A stretch of DNA of 64,000 nucleotides from Ascarosepion bandense (GCA_037127315.1 JBBBDQ010001918.1:4850001-4914000); one strand, 5' to 3'; positions 30,726-41,680 are shown, numbered from the stretch's first letter. Notes: generated by a model not told the origin, from the letters alone. A program made the numbers and translations.

Positions 30726-31086
30726 TCCTTGTTTTTGCCGAGCTTCGCAATACTGCCCTCTTGGTAACTCTGACGAGTCTGCGGTGGCTATTGATATTTT
30801 GTTCCAACCGTCAATAAAACAGGACCCCACTCGATAAGACCTCTTTCAGTTACCAGCTTGCTGATTGGGACTCAATCCATGATTTTCTTCGTCTCACCTC
30901 GTGAACTGACATCTTCAACCTTCCAATTTATAATTGCTCCAATTAGGTATTTTTTTTCAAAGACGTCAAGGACGCTATTATTGCTTCTCGGAAATACCAG
31001 GTAAAACCTCAGTTCTCTCCATTATTCACACCCGCATGCTAAGCCATTATAGCACACAGGAATCACTAGTTTTGGCCGTGTCATTG
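30726..31086 (+). pseudogene. LINE ORF2 remnant, pre-RT region
   Basis: Frames around 30965-31080 read DVKDAIIASRKYQVKPQFSP then an AIIAHRNH-like motif, which is the linker between endonuclease and reverse transcriptase in jockey/CR1-type ORF2. The same element appears to resume after the SINE at 31391. Confidence 0.6.
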
Positions 31087-31390
31087 CGACAGCTTCAATC
31101 CTAAGTCAGTCAATTAAGTGCCATACGTGATACAAAGAGACATGACTGATTTGGCAGAAGATTATCCCGCAGTAGGTTACCATTGCTATCTGTGGTAGAC
31201 TGGTTGCCAGCCAAGGCTATAGAATCCCCTTCAGTCCTGCTATTTAACCCATAACTGGAGGGAATAGACGGATTAATACTTTTCCCAAGGGTATTTGCGC
31301 GTAAGTGAATGCAAGGAATTCAACTGGAATTCGAAATCAGCCCCCTGATTTCTCGTTCCGAGTCGATATCCAGTGCACCACAATGCACAT
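31087..31390 (-). mobile_element. SINE-A nested in a LINE
   Basis: Minus strand, full head (GTGCATTGTGGTGCACTGGA) through body. The hairpin region is damaged: only GATACAAAGAGACATGACTG remains. LINE ORF2 sequence lies on both sides. Confidence 0.85.
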
Positions 31391-31795
31391 AGGTGCATTT
31401 TCTTTGCTGCTCGGAATAAGTACAAGCGATGCCTCAAAGAAGTAAAAGCCTGTTTGCCGAGAGAATGAGGCATCGCATAGCCTCAACAACGTGATTACTT
31501 GCGGCTCTGTAATAGTGTAAATTCTTTATTATTACCCCTTCAATCAATTTGAGGTGTTAACATCCTTTGCTGATAAAGCTAAATGTTTTGCCCGTAAATT
31601 CTCCCCAAACTCTACCCTTGGTCCACGGGGAGTATCCCTGCCTAAATTCCCACTTAGAACTAAGTATCTTTTGAGTGATATGTATATAACCTCTTACATG
31701 GTTTCTGCTTTCATGTTTTCTACTAACCTAGATATCCACAAAGCCTGTGGACCCGATAGTATCCTTGTAATAGTCATTAAGAATTTTTTTTGTTT
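31391..31795 (+). pseudogene. LINE ORF2 remnant, continued
   Basis: First FAARNKYKRCLKEVKACL-like text (31400-31455), then the frame from 31554: SFADKAKCFARKFSPNSTLG and HKACGPDSILVIVIKNF. The S/LDKAK-F---FS and KA-GPD-I---V-KN blocks directly precede the RT domain in this LINE type. The RT itself is not here; a 3' terminus in the other orientation follows. Confidence 0.7.
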
Positions 31796-31856
31796 AATCA
31801 TATCACCCCGAGCAAGGCGGTAACGCCACTGATCTGCAGGGGGCTACGTAAGAGTG
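31796..31856 (-). mobile_element. LINE 3' terminus (minus strand)
   Basis: ATCACCCCGAGCAAGGCGGT then AACGCCACTGATCTGCAGGG is the mirror of the 3' end of the main LINE family (compare 12940-12990). Confidence 0.7.
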
Positions 31857-32475
31857 AAAAGCTTGGAAAAGAGAAAACCGGAAACCACATCCTAAACAGG
31901 GAACAAGGGATGAGCCTCTTCACCTGTTCAATAGACGTGGGTGGAGTGTGAACCGGGCGATAGTTTAGTCTATCTACTGCAATTGAAAAAAAGAAAAAGA
32001 AAAAGGAGTGAAAAAATTGGAAAAGAGAAAACCGGAAACCACATCCTAAACAGGGAACAAAGGATGAGCCTCTTCACCTGTTCAATAGACGTGGGTGGAG
32101 TGTGAACCGGGAGATAGTTTAGTCTATCTACTGCAATTGAAAAAAAGAAAAAGAAAAAGCAGTGAAAAGATTGGAAAAGAGAAAACCGGAAACCACATCC
32201 TAAACAGGGAACAAAGGATGAGCCTTTTCACCTGTTCAATAGACGTGGGTGGAGTGTGAACCGGGCGATAGTTTAGACTATCTACTCCAATTGAAAAAAA
32301 GAAAAAGAAAAAGGAGTGAAAAAATTGGAAAAGAGAAAACCGGAAACCACATCCTAAACAGGGAACAAAGGATGAGCCTCTTCACCTGTTCAATAGACGT
32401 GGGTGGAGTGTGAACCGGGCGATAGTTTAGTCTATCTACTCCAATTGAAAAAAAAAAAGAAATAGGAGTAAAAAG
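31857..32475. repeat. 154-bp tandem repeat, four units
   Basis: The string AACCGGAAACCACATCC recurs at about 31876, 32030, 32184 and 32338 (period 154). Each unit has ACAGGGAACAA, CTGTTCAATAGACGTGGGTG and an A-rich GAAAAAGAAAAAG stretch. Units are ~97% alike by eye. Confidence 0.93.
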
Positions 32476-32499
32476 ATTGTAAAAGAGCTGAACTGGTCC

Positions 32500-33535
32500 T
32501 GTTCTTTCTAAACAAAAAAAAATGCTAAGCTGCCTCTTACTATCTGCTGGCAATCATCATTTGTTGCTCACACTTTTAAGAACTATGGTGAGCCATCCAA
32601 CCCAACCAATTATTGACCTATGAGCAATTCTAGCTCTTTTTGACAAACTCTTAGGTCCCTTAATCAATGCTGAATTGGTTATTCTTCTCACAGAAGCAAT
32701 TGAAGAAAGAGTTTATCATGCTCTGGATAAAAATCGTGAATCTATGAGACATCTCGAAAGCCTTTGACAGGGTCTGGTATGCTGGTCTCCTCCACGAACT
32801 GAAAGGTTACGGTATCTTCGGTCATATATTTGAACTGATCTAGTCCTTCCTATCAGATCGTGAAATGAATGTCATCCTGAACGGCCAATCGTATGGATTC
32901 TTTTGTAATAACGCGGGTGACCTCCAGGGCTCCATCCTTGAACTCAGCCTGTTTTAACTTTCATTAATTACTTACCTTTCCGATTATATCACATCATAAT
33001 TTGGGAGATACGCTGATGACACAACTGTTTTATCCTGCCTCGAAGCCTGCAAGCCTGGTCAGTCCGACAATGTCAAAATGGTAGTTGATTTTCAAAACGA
33101 CCTCGATATTGTCGTTAACTGGGGCAAAAGATGGCTCATCATTTTTAACGCTTCGAAGAGTTTTCATCTTCTAGACCTCTTTCTGCCTTCCATGATTAAA
33201 GCTGATGATAAAATCTAGAAAATTGACTTGTTGCTCCTTCTTGGGTTCACGTTCTCAGCTGTTAGGAACTAGAATGGATATATTGACTCCATTGCCAGTT
33301 CAGCAGTTAAGAAAGTTGATTCAATGTGTCATACTAGACAATGTTTCTCTCTGGAATCTATCTTACATATCTATAAGTCTATAATTCCTCCATACTTAGA
33401 ATATTACTGCCATATAGGGTCCGATGCTATATGTTATTTACCTTGAGGTCTGTTGTAAGATCCAAAGAGGATTCAGCAATATTATTGCTCTTGATCTGGC
33501 GAATCGGCTCTAGTCATTTACCCACCGCCGATGAT
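32500..33535 (+). pseudogene. LINE reverse transcriptase remnant with YADD box
   Basis: Blocks in order: DISKAFDRVWYAGLLHELKG (32750-32810), SFLSDREMNVILNGQS (32845-32890), a broken PQGSIL region near 32920, FGRYADDTTV at 33000-33028 (the RT catalytic YADD), WGKRWLIIFNASKS (33120-33165), LLLLGFTFSA (33230-33258), ILHIYKSIIPPYLEYYCHI (33362-33420). Several in-frame stops and small shifts. It ends at about 33535, where a Penelope-like fragment starts. Confidence 0.85.
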
Positions 33536-33542
33536 TTCACAA

Positions 33543-34030
33543 TTCTTTTAGCATACCGTAGACCTAAGAACCTTAAAGCAATTATAGATGGTAAGAAAAT
33601 TGTAAAGGACAAAGTAACACAAAATAGACAAACAATAACAACAATAAGATTTTCCTAACCATGTATAAACAAAAGAAACCTTTGTAGTAACCATATTAAA
33701 CACACCAATTCTTTCACTAGCTCAGTCACTAAAACTCCTTTCAAAATCTTCCATAAATCCAATTTATTTGAATGCACACTATGCCTGAAACAATATGCGA
33801 GAAAATCTGACTGGCTCATTTACTAAAGAATTAATAGTTATCAGAATCAAATCAAGTCGGGTTCCAACTAAAAGGTATTACCTGTAGAACATCATTTCCG
33901 CCTAAAAAAACATGATTTTAATAGCCATTCAAAATTTACTAGTATTAAAAGAGTACACTCTAAAGACAAAGTTAGGAAAATACTAGCAGAACATGAAGAC
34001 ACAGATTTTGCGACTCAAATGGCTTTCTCC
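33543..34030 (+). pseudogene. Penelope-like element C-terminus (GIY-YIG region), decayed
   Basis: One reading frame with three stops runs through the whole segment. It has LAYRRPKNLKAIIDGKKIVK (after 33550), a Cys/His cluster NKRNLCSNHIKHTN, then FECTLCLKQYARKSD, the position of the Y-x-G of a GIY-YIG nuclease with Gly lost. Then come RINSYQNQIKSGSN and VEHHFRLKKHDFNSHSKF. This order (linker, CCHH-type cluster, GIY-YIG endonuclease) is characteristic of Penelope-like retroelements. Assignment is from remembered family features. Confidence 0.7.
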
Positions 34031-34065
34031 GGACGGATTCAACAATAAAGTGAGCCTAGAAATCA

Positions 34066-34112
34066 TATGCAAGTACTACTTTCGCATTTATTTAATTGAG
34101 TAATTTAAATAT
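34066..34112. other. Flank shared with 35.87 kb
   Basis: ATATGCAAGTAC and TTATTTAATTGAGTAA correspond to 35870-35905. The pair marks the 5' side of a duplicated Tc1-type element. Confidence 0.55.
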
Positions 34113-34712
34113 GTACGTTGTGGTGCAATGGATAACGACTTGGAACGACAAATCGGAAAGCAGTGTTCCAATTTCAGTTGAGTTCCTTGCATTGACTTAC
34201 GCACAGATACCCTTGGGAAAGGTATTAACACGGCTTTTCTCTCCAGTTATGGGTTAAATAACAGGACAGATTGAGTTTTATAGCCTTGGCTGGCAACCAG
34301 TCTAACGCAGAATGCAATGGCAACCTAATGTGGGATAATCTTCTGTCCAGTCAGTCATATCTCTTTCGAGACATGATCGCCCAAAGCGTGTATCATGTAT
34401 ATTTAACTGACTGAGTGAATATAATCTTTAGAAACATGATTCTACTAGGTGTAAAGTAAGGGATCGACTTTTTATTGTTATGAAACAATAAACTGACCCC
34501 CTACTAAATACTACTTAATGATATAATACATCTCTTCCCCCTCTAGTCAAATATTAGGACAGGTTGGTTTCTATAGCCTTGGCTGGCAACCAGTCTAACG
34601 CAAAATGCAATGGCAACCTGCCGCGGGATAATCTGTCCAGTCAGTCATGTCTCTTTCGAGACATGATCGCCCAAAGCGTGTATCACGGATGACATTTAAC
34701 TGACTGATTGAA
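34113..34712 (+). mobile_element. Dimeric SINE-A (head-body-linker-body)
   Basis: Head GTACGTTGTGGTGCAATGGA, full body and hairpin to ~34432. The linker has GGGATCGACT...AAACTGACCCCC, and a second headless body runs from ~34548 with its own hairpin CATGTCTCTTTCGAGACATG (34647-34666). Inserted upstream of a Tc1-type transposase remnant; the paralogous flank at 35.9 kb lacks it. Confidence 0.85.
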
Positions 34713-35690
34713 TGTCAATATAACATCTAATTATGTTTCTCAGTATATGTGTTTTTATACTTGTAAAAAATAGTTTCTTTATATTTCATATCAGATTGTA
34801 TTTTGAGGAACTTGTGTAAATATTGTCATTTCCCATGTCTAGAGATTATTTGCAATTTCTAAATTTTGAATACATGGCTCGCAAAAAAGAAGTGATAATT
34901 GCCTTTGCTAGTATACATAATAAAGGAAATAAGCCGAGGAAAGTCCTCACTTCAAATTTCGAAGAATTTAAAACGGGGTCATCAAACTATCAAGAAAATA
35001 TGTAAGAATGGAATTCACTCAAGAAGAAAGAAGAGCCAAGCGGAATTTAGGATTCTTACAAAAACGGGATGTGCGTTGTGGTGCATTGGATATCGGCTCG
35101 GAACGAGAAATCGGGGAGACGAGTTCGAATACCAGCTGAATTCATTGCATTCACTTACGCGCAAATACCCTTGGGAAAGGTATTAATCCGTCTATTCCTT
35201 CTAGTTATGGGTCAAATAATAGGACAGATTGGCTTCTATAGCCTTGGTTGGCAAACAGTCTACCGCAGAAAGCAATGGCAACCTACTGCGGGATAATCTT
35301 CTGCCCAGTCAGTCATGTCTCTTTGGAGATATGATCGCCCAAGCGTGTATCACGTATGGCGCATAACTGACTGACTGACAAAAACAGTTCTGTTACATAT
35401 CCGAAGAGAAATCATCAAAAATCCACATGCTAGTAGTGCATTCATATTTGAAGCTGCTGGATTTCCTATGGTTTCAAGTGAAAAACAAGATACAAGGCAG
35501 TACGAAAGTTTGCCGAATTAAGGAATCGAGTAAAAAAAAAACCATTTTAACAAAGAAACATAAGACAAAAAAAAGAGTTCATTAGGCTAAGAAATATGTG
35601 AAAACTGATTTTAATAACGTCATATTCACAGATGAGTCGAGAATTACCCTTGACGGACCTGGGCGAGAGACTGGTTTTGTAAGACAGGTT
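34713..35690 (+). pseudogene. Tc1-type transposase, copy 1 (5' part), SINE inside
   Basis: From ATAACATCTAATTATG this copy parallels 35910-36568. Coding text starts at an ATG near 34874 (MARKKEVIIAFA), with HNKGNK and an HTH-like stretch, then on both sides of the SINE at 35066-35377. After the SINE come VLLHIRREIIKNPHASSAFI-like text and FTDESRITLDGPGR (35627-35665), which carries the first catalytic Asp. The copy ends near 35687 at the dispersed LINE-like 3' repeat. Stops and frameshifts throughout. Confidence 0.8.
35066..35377 (+). mobile_element. SINE-A with 8-bp target duplication inside Tc1
   Basis: ACAAAAAC lies at 35058-35065 and again at 35378-35385. The homologous site in copy 2 (36258-36265) has it once, uninterrupted. 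This fixes a complete 312-bp element: GGGATGTGCG at the 5' end, a tail of CTGA repeats at the 3' end, tRNA-like head, body, and hairpin (here CATGTCTCTTTGGAGATATG). It shows that head and hairpin-tail belong to one transposing unit. Confidence 0.95.
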
Positions 35691-35880
35691 TTTTTCGATT
35701 ATCGATATTTATCGGAAGTACCTCGAAACAAAACCTAGCTAAGAACACTCGCAGACGCTTATAGTACAACTGTGTATATTTTCTAGAAAATCGGTTCAGC
35801 CGTTTCGGAGTCTATAGGTAACGGATACACACACACAGAGACAAAATTCCATTTATAAATTTTTCAAATAGTATGCAAGT
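35684..35880 (+). repeat. Dispersed LINE-like 3' repeat, copy 2
   Basis: Collinear with 1760-1958 (CGATATTTATCGGAAGTACC; AAGAACACTCGCAGACGCTT; CGTTTCGGAGTCTATAGG; CA-rich end; TTCCATTTATAAAT). Confidence 0.75.
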
Positions 35881-35904
35881 ACAATTTATTTAAATTGAAT
35901 AATG

Positions 35905-37805
35905 TGCATATAACATCTAATTATGTAATAGCCATGTTTTTCAGTATACGTGTTTTTTGTAATTGTAAAAAATAACCTCTTCATATCTAATTTCAGGCAG
36001 TATTTTAAAGAACTTGTATAAATATTGCTATTTCCAGTGTCTAGAGATTATTTGCAAGTTCTAAATTTTGAATACATGGCTCGCAAAAAAGAACAAGTGA
36101 TGATTGCCTTTGCTATTAAGCATAATAAAGGAAATAAGTATAGGAAAGTCTTCCTTCAAATTTCGAAGAATTTAAAAAGGGATCATCAAACTATCAAGAA
36201 AATATGTAAGAATGGAATTTCAAGAAGAAAGAAGCTCCAAGCGGAATTTAGGACTTTTACAAAAACAGTTCTGTCACATATCCGACGAGAAATCATCAAA
36301 AATCCACATGCTAGTAGTGCATACATATTTGAAGCTGTTGGATTTCCTATGGTTTCAAGTGAAAAACAAGATACAAGGCAGTACGAAAGTTTGCCGAATT
36401 AAGGAACCGAGTCAAAAAAACCCATTTTAACAAAGAAACATAAGACAAAAAAAAAGAGTTCATTCGGCAAAGAAATATGATGTGAAAACTGATTTTAATA
36501 ACGTCATATTCACAGATGAGTCGAGAATTACACTTGACGGACCTGGGCGCAAGACTGGTTTTCTAAGCCAGGTGTTTTCAAACTGCGGTCCGCGGACCAC
36601 AGGGAGCCCGCAAGGATAAGATAGCTCTGTCCATTGATTAACTCATCACGTGATATTCAATGTATAAATTTTCAATGTCTGGATATTTACTTATTAATGT
36701 TATCTAATGACAAAAGCTTGCACTATCGCCCATTACATGTCAACGTTATTTATACTATAAGTTATTTTTACAAAAAAATTATGTATAAATTTCATAAGCC
36801 TTTATAGTGGATCCCTAGACTAAAACATGAAATATAAAGGGGTCTGTAAGTCAAAAAGTTTGAAAACCCCTGTTGTAAGCAACGTGAATTAAGTTAATTT
36901 GTTAAACAACAAGGTGGGGTTGGGATCATGATATGGACTGATATTGTTGGTAGTAAGCTTGTGCAATCTTTCAGAGTCAAAGACTGTGTGAAAATGAAGT
37001 CAAAAAATTACTGTGATTTCTTAGAGCAAAATTTCTTTGAATGACTAGATGACCAAATCGTTTATAGCAAAACAAAGCACGTAGTTCACCAAGACATGGC
37101 TACAAGTAAAAAGATTTTTAGGGGGGTTCGTACATGTACTCGCCATCTAATGGCTATGATTGAGAACCTGAGGAATATCAAGAATAACACTTGACGGAAC
37201 CGATGGATGAACACGAGGCTGTGTTTGTAAGTAATGTGAATCAAGACAATTTGTTAATCGACAACAAGGCGGTGGTGGGATCATGACATGGGCTGGTACT
37301 GTTGGTAGTGAGCTTGTGGGAACTTTCAAAGTCAAAGATGGTGTTAAAATGAACTAAAAAATTACTGTGATTTCCTAAATTCCTAAATTTCTTTCGAATG
37401 GATGGATGACCAAATTGCTTATGCTCAAGACAAAGCACCCAGTCACGTCTCAAAGTTTACTAAGATATGGCTACAAGGAAAGAGGTTTTGGTGGGGATTC
37501 ATACATGGAGTGGCCACCTAATAGCTGTGATTTAAGTCCGATTGAGAACCTGAGGAATATCCTTAAGAGAGATATTTACCTTAATGGGAGGCGGTTTAAC
37601 AGCCAGCATGACCTCTGGGAAGCAATAAAAACTGCCGCAAGAAACATATCAGCTTCTACAATTACAAATCTAACATCAGATGTCGAAAACAGACTTCTAA
37701 ATATTATTGAAAAGAAAAGATCATCAGTGCAGTTAATAACTTACGATTCTTTTGTAATTGTATTAATAGGTTTATTATTTAGTTCAATCTGGAGTTTGTT
37801 AATAT
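35905..37805 (+). pseudogene. Tc1-type transposase, copy 2, internally duplicated
   Basis: Start ATG near 36076 (MARKKEQVMIAFAIKHNKGN), HTH region with LQISKNLKRDHQTIKKIC, then TVLSHIRREIIKNPHASSAY. The first catalytic block FTDESRITLDGPG is at 36518-36548. The middle is present twice: from CTTGACGG at 36531 and again from 37189. The second block has TWAGTVGSELVGTFKVKDG-like text, then QDKAPSHVSKFTKIWLQG (catalytic Asp). The final block WPPNSCDLSPIENLRNILKR carries the catalytic Glu. The C-terminal frame is open from 37514 to 37807. An hAT-type MITE interrupts it at 36569-36872. Dead by stops and shifts. Confidence 0.85.
36569..36872. mobile_element. hAT-type MITE with 8-bp target duplication
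   Basis: Ends CAGGTGTTTTCAAACT and AGTTTGAAAACCCCTG are inverted repeats with hAT character (CAG...CTG). The inner motif GCGGTCCGCGGACCAC is also typical. TTCTAAGC (36561-36568) and TTGTAAGC (36873-36880) are an 8-bp target duplication with one mismatch, and the paralogous Tc1 copies show TTGTAAG without insertion. 304 bp, non-coding. Confidence 0.92.
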
Positions 37806-37814
37806 AATGTAGAT

Positions 37815-37935
37815 AAGGAAAAGCATAGGACCTAGAATAGAGCCTTGAGGGACAACCGCGTTCGTATGACAGTATTGGGAGTCATGTCCGTTCAGTACTA
37901 CCTTCATTGTGCGATTTGAAAGGAATCATACGAAG
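37815..37935 (-). pseudogene. Short LINE RT fragment
   Basis: Minus strand reads FLSNRTMKVVLNGHDSQY then VVPQGSILGPMLF: the LINE RT block also found at 9.18-9.30 kb. Confidence 0.75.
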
Positions 37936-38895
37936 AGCATGCAGATATATAGATGGTAAGCACTAGTGCAGATCAAATAATACTAGCGTTTTTTTTTTAT
38001 TTTTCTGCAAGAATCATTTGGCTAGTCTTGTAACTGACAATTGATTATGTGATAGAGAAATTGGAACCTGCATAGGACGGGAGAATCCGAAACTTAGGAA
38101 AGCTTAACCATGCAGATCACTTCCTTTTTCAATGTATATAGCCTAATTATTGATCTCAAAACTATGTTTGCTGTTGTCATAGCAGGATCTGACATCACAA
38201 CAACAAAATTGAAATACAATTGTTTTTCAAGTAAATTTTAACTGCAGTGTCAGCACAAAACTCTTTGCCTACCCAGAGTGTTACTTAAGATATAGAACAG
38301 TGGAGTTAGCCGAAAAAAAAAAACTGGTTTGCTCATCTGCTATGCAATATCTAATCTCTTATGTGGCTTTGAAAGAAGAATGATTTTATTGATTATAAAG
38401 AAGAGGCATGAAACGACCCACATGCACATTCATCGCTGAACAATGAGGAACTAAATCAATTACATCGATGAAGAGACAATAAAAAGTTTTAGGACTGGTG
38501 AAGAAAGCGAGACTAGAGAATATAACACTCACAAGATCTGGTGAAAACAAGTGAAACGGGTTAGACAACACATAACTCAGTTAAGGAGATTTTGTGAATG
38601 GAAAGCAGAATAATGAAATTACAAATGTCCCAAAAGTTAGAGAATGTTCGAAATTTATCGCACAGATAAAGAAGAGATATAAAAGCAAAAGAAATGGTTC
38701 TACGGACGGATGCTGAGAATACTATGGAGAAAAAATGTCAACGACGGGGAAGTTTTAAAGTTGTACTACTCACTTAGGACTTACAATCAGAAAAGAGGGA
38801 GTCAAAATACCGAAATGTCTGTTGCACTTTTATTTCATTTTCTTATTTTTTACAATGTCATTTCTTCTTCCTCCAATGATTAAATTAATACTTTT
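37936..38895. other. Mostly unclassified; small RTE-like piece at 38640-38760
   Basis: 38640-38760 carries GGATGCTGAGAATACTATGG and AACGACGGGGAAGTTTTAAAG, matching the RTE-like RRMLRI-W...-DGEVL- region in a frameshifted state. The rest shows nothing recognisable. Confidence 0.5.
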
Positions 38896-39860
38896 ATGAA
38901 TCATCATCATCATCATCATCATCATCTTTCCTTTTTATATGGTCTCTTTCTCCCTTTCCTTCTTCTTCATCGTAACCTTCTTCTTCTTTTTTTGCTTCTT
39001 CTTTTCTTCTTCTTCTTCTACATAGTCTCCTTCTCCTTTTGTGGTTGTCCTCTTCTTTTGCTTCTTCTTTTCCGTCGTCATCTTCTTCTTCTCCTTCTTC
39101 TTTTCTTCTGTTTCTCCTTAATCTACATGGTCTCTATATCCTTTTTCTTCTTCTTTGTCGTTTTCTTCTTCTTTTGCTTCTTCTTTTCCGTCTTCTCCTT
39201 TTACTCCTTTTTCTTCTACATTGTCTCCTTGTCCCTATTCTACTTTTTTTGTCGTTGTCATTTTCTTCTTTTCTTTCTTCTTTTCTGCCGTCGTCTTTTT
39301 CTTCTTCTTCTCTTCTTGTGTTTTTCCTCTTCTACATGGTCTCCTTCTCCCTTTTTTTCTTTGACGTTGTCTTCTTCTTTTGCTTCTTCTTGTTTTCTTC
39401 TTGTTTTCTTCTGTTTCTTATTTTTCTATTAGGTCTCCTTCACCCTTTTCTTCTATATTGTTGTCTTCTTTTGCTTCTTCTTTTCCTTTGATTTCTTCTT
39501 CTTCGTCGCCGTCTTTTTCCTTCTTCTTCTATTTCTCCTTCTTTTTTATCCTCTTCTTTATCTTCTTCTTCTCTTCTTTCTTCATTTTCGTCACTTCTGT
39601 TTCTTTTTTTTCTGCTTCTTCCTCTGCTGCTTCTTCTTCTGCTTTTGCTGCTGTTGCATCTGCCTCTTTTCCTTCGTCCCTGAAGTTTTTTCCTCCTCCT
39701 CCTCTTCTTTCTTTTCTTTATCCTTGGACTTTCACTTCCTTTTACTATACCTCTTTTCCCTCTAAACTTTTATCTTCTTTCTCTCTCTCTCTTTCTTTCT
39801 CTCTCTCTCTCTTTCTCTCTCTCTCTTTCTGACTCTCTCTCTCTCTCTCTCTCAACAAAT
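38896..39860. repeat. TTC/CTT-rich pyrimidine tract with (CAT)n and (TC)n
   Basis: Starts with (ATC)n at 38899-38926, then ~850 bp of CTT/TTC-rich DNA, then (TC)n at 39779-39854. Long frames here are runs of F, L and S and are not genes. Confidence 0.85.
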
Positions 39861-40051
39861 CGTTTTCTTATCTTTCCATATTTCGTAATTTCCTCTCTTC
39901 CTTCTGTTTAACTTCTCTTTTTTATGCAACATTTTTTCTGTTCTACTCTTTCTCACCTCATCAGATTCATTCTCCCTCTTTACTACTTCCTTTTTTCCTT
40001 TCCTTTCTTTCTTTTTCTTCCTCGTTGTGTGAATAGACCGCGTATACCAGC

Positions 40052-40055
<4 letters not shown>

Positions 40056-40148
<93 letters not shown>
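40056..40148. repeat. (CA)n(TA)n microsatellite
   Basis: CA run 40056-40113 followed by TA run to 40147. Confidence 0.97.
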
Positions 40149-40150
<2 letters not shown>

Positions 40151-40390
40151 ACGCGTATGTTTGTAAATCTTGCTTTATAAGAAAGCACCGGTAAATAATG
40201 CATCATGCTAGGGTAAGGGGTTGAAAGGCCAGCGGATTTGGATGTGGGTCGGGAGGATCTCTGCTGGCCCCCAAATTCAAGTCTGCCAATGATGAGTTCT
40301 TTACGAATGACTGATTCACAGAGATGTCTTCCTGGAGGCATTGTCTAGTAGAGCCGCCAATGGCACCAGAATACTGACTTACGAGCAATA
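40149..40390. other. Unclassified, higher G+C
   Basis: Sequence of more balanced composition without a match elsewhere in the window. It could be single-copy host DNA. Confidence 0.4.
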
Positions 40391-40394
40391 ATTA

Positions 40395-40975
40395 ATAAGA
40401 TTATTAATAATAATATTAATAGAGAAACGAAAGAAAGAAAGAAAGAAAGAAAGATAAAAAGAAAGAAAGAAAGGAAGATAAAAAGAAAGAAAGAAAGATA
40501 AAAAGAAAGAAAAAAGAAAGAATAAAAAGAGAATGAGCAAAGACTGTAAAACTAAAGAATCGGCTAACAAAATATACAGAGAGTAGAAAAAGACGAAAAA
40601 TAAAAAGAAAAAGAAAATGACTGAATGAAAAAAAGCTAAAATAGAAGGGGAAAAGAAAGAATGAAAAATGAAAAAATAAAGAGAAATGGAAGAAGTAAAG
40701 AAGGATGAAGAAGAGAAGAAAAGAAATAAAGAAGGGTGAATAAAAGAAGAAAAAAATAAAGAAAAAGTATAGTAGAAGAAGCAATGGAAAAAAGACAATG
40801 TGAGTTTGAAAAAGTGAAGAAAAGGAATAGATAAAAATTAGAGAAATGCGAAAAGGCGGAAAGCGAAAAGAAAGATAACGAAAAAGATAAACGAGAAAAA
40901 AAAAAGAAAAAAAAGCAATCAAGTAATTTAAAATTTTAGCAAATATAGATAGATACTTAAATATAAACATAGTAA
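40395..40975. repeat. GAAA-rich low-complexity block
   Basis: Purine-rich. Minus-strand frames (40379-40970) are composition artefacts. Confidence 0.8.
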
Positions 40976-40977
40976 AG

Positions 40978-41031
<54 letters not shown>

Positions 41032-41050
41032 AAGAAACTAACAGGCGGAA

Positions 41051-41104
<54 letters not shown>

Positions 41105-41116
41105 GAAACTAAAGGC

Positions 41117-41156
<40 letters not shown>

Positions 41157-41168
41157 CTAACAGGGAGA

Positions 41169-41223
<55 letters not shown>

Positions 41224-41235
41224 CTAACAGGGAGG

Positions 41236-41299
<64 letters not shown>

Positions 41300-41312
41300 C
41301 TAACAGGAGGGA

Positions 41313-41374
<62 letters not shown>

Positions 41375-41398
41375 TGCAAGAAAGAAAGGAACATGCTG

Positions 41399-41438
<40 letters not shown>

Positions 41439-41462
41439 TGCAAGAAAGAAAGAAACATTCTG

Positions 41463-41518
<56 letters not shown>

Positions 41519-41551
41519 TGCAGGAAAGAAAGAAACATTCTGAGATAGATT

Positions 41552-41606
<55 letters not shown>

Positions 41607-41630
41607 TGCAAGAAAGAAAGAAACATGCTG

Positions 41631-41678
<48 letters not shown>

Positions 41679-41680
41679 TA
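40976..41680. repeat. (GATA)n array with short spacers
   Basis: Ten or so (GATA)n blocks are separated by two spacer types: ACTAACAGGGAG(GG)A in the first half and TTGCAAGAAAGAAAGAAACA then TGCTGAG or TTCTGAG in the second half. Each spacer type recurs at regular distance, so units were amplified together. Confidence 0.93.

Noticed and set aside
38896..39832. Several frames of 130-180 codons rich in F, L and S
   Set aside because: Composition artefact of a CTT/TTC-rich tract.
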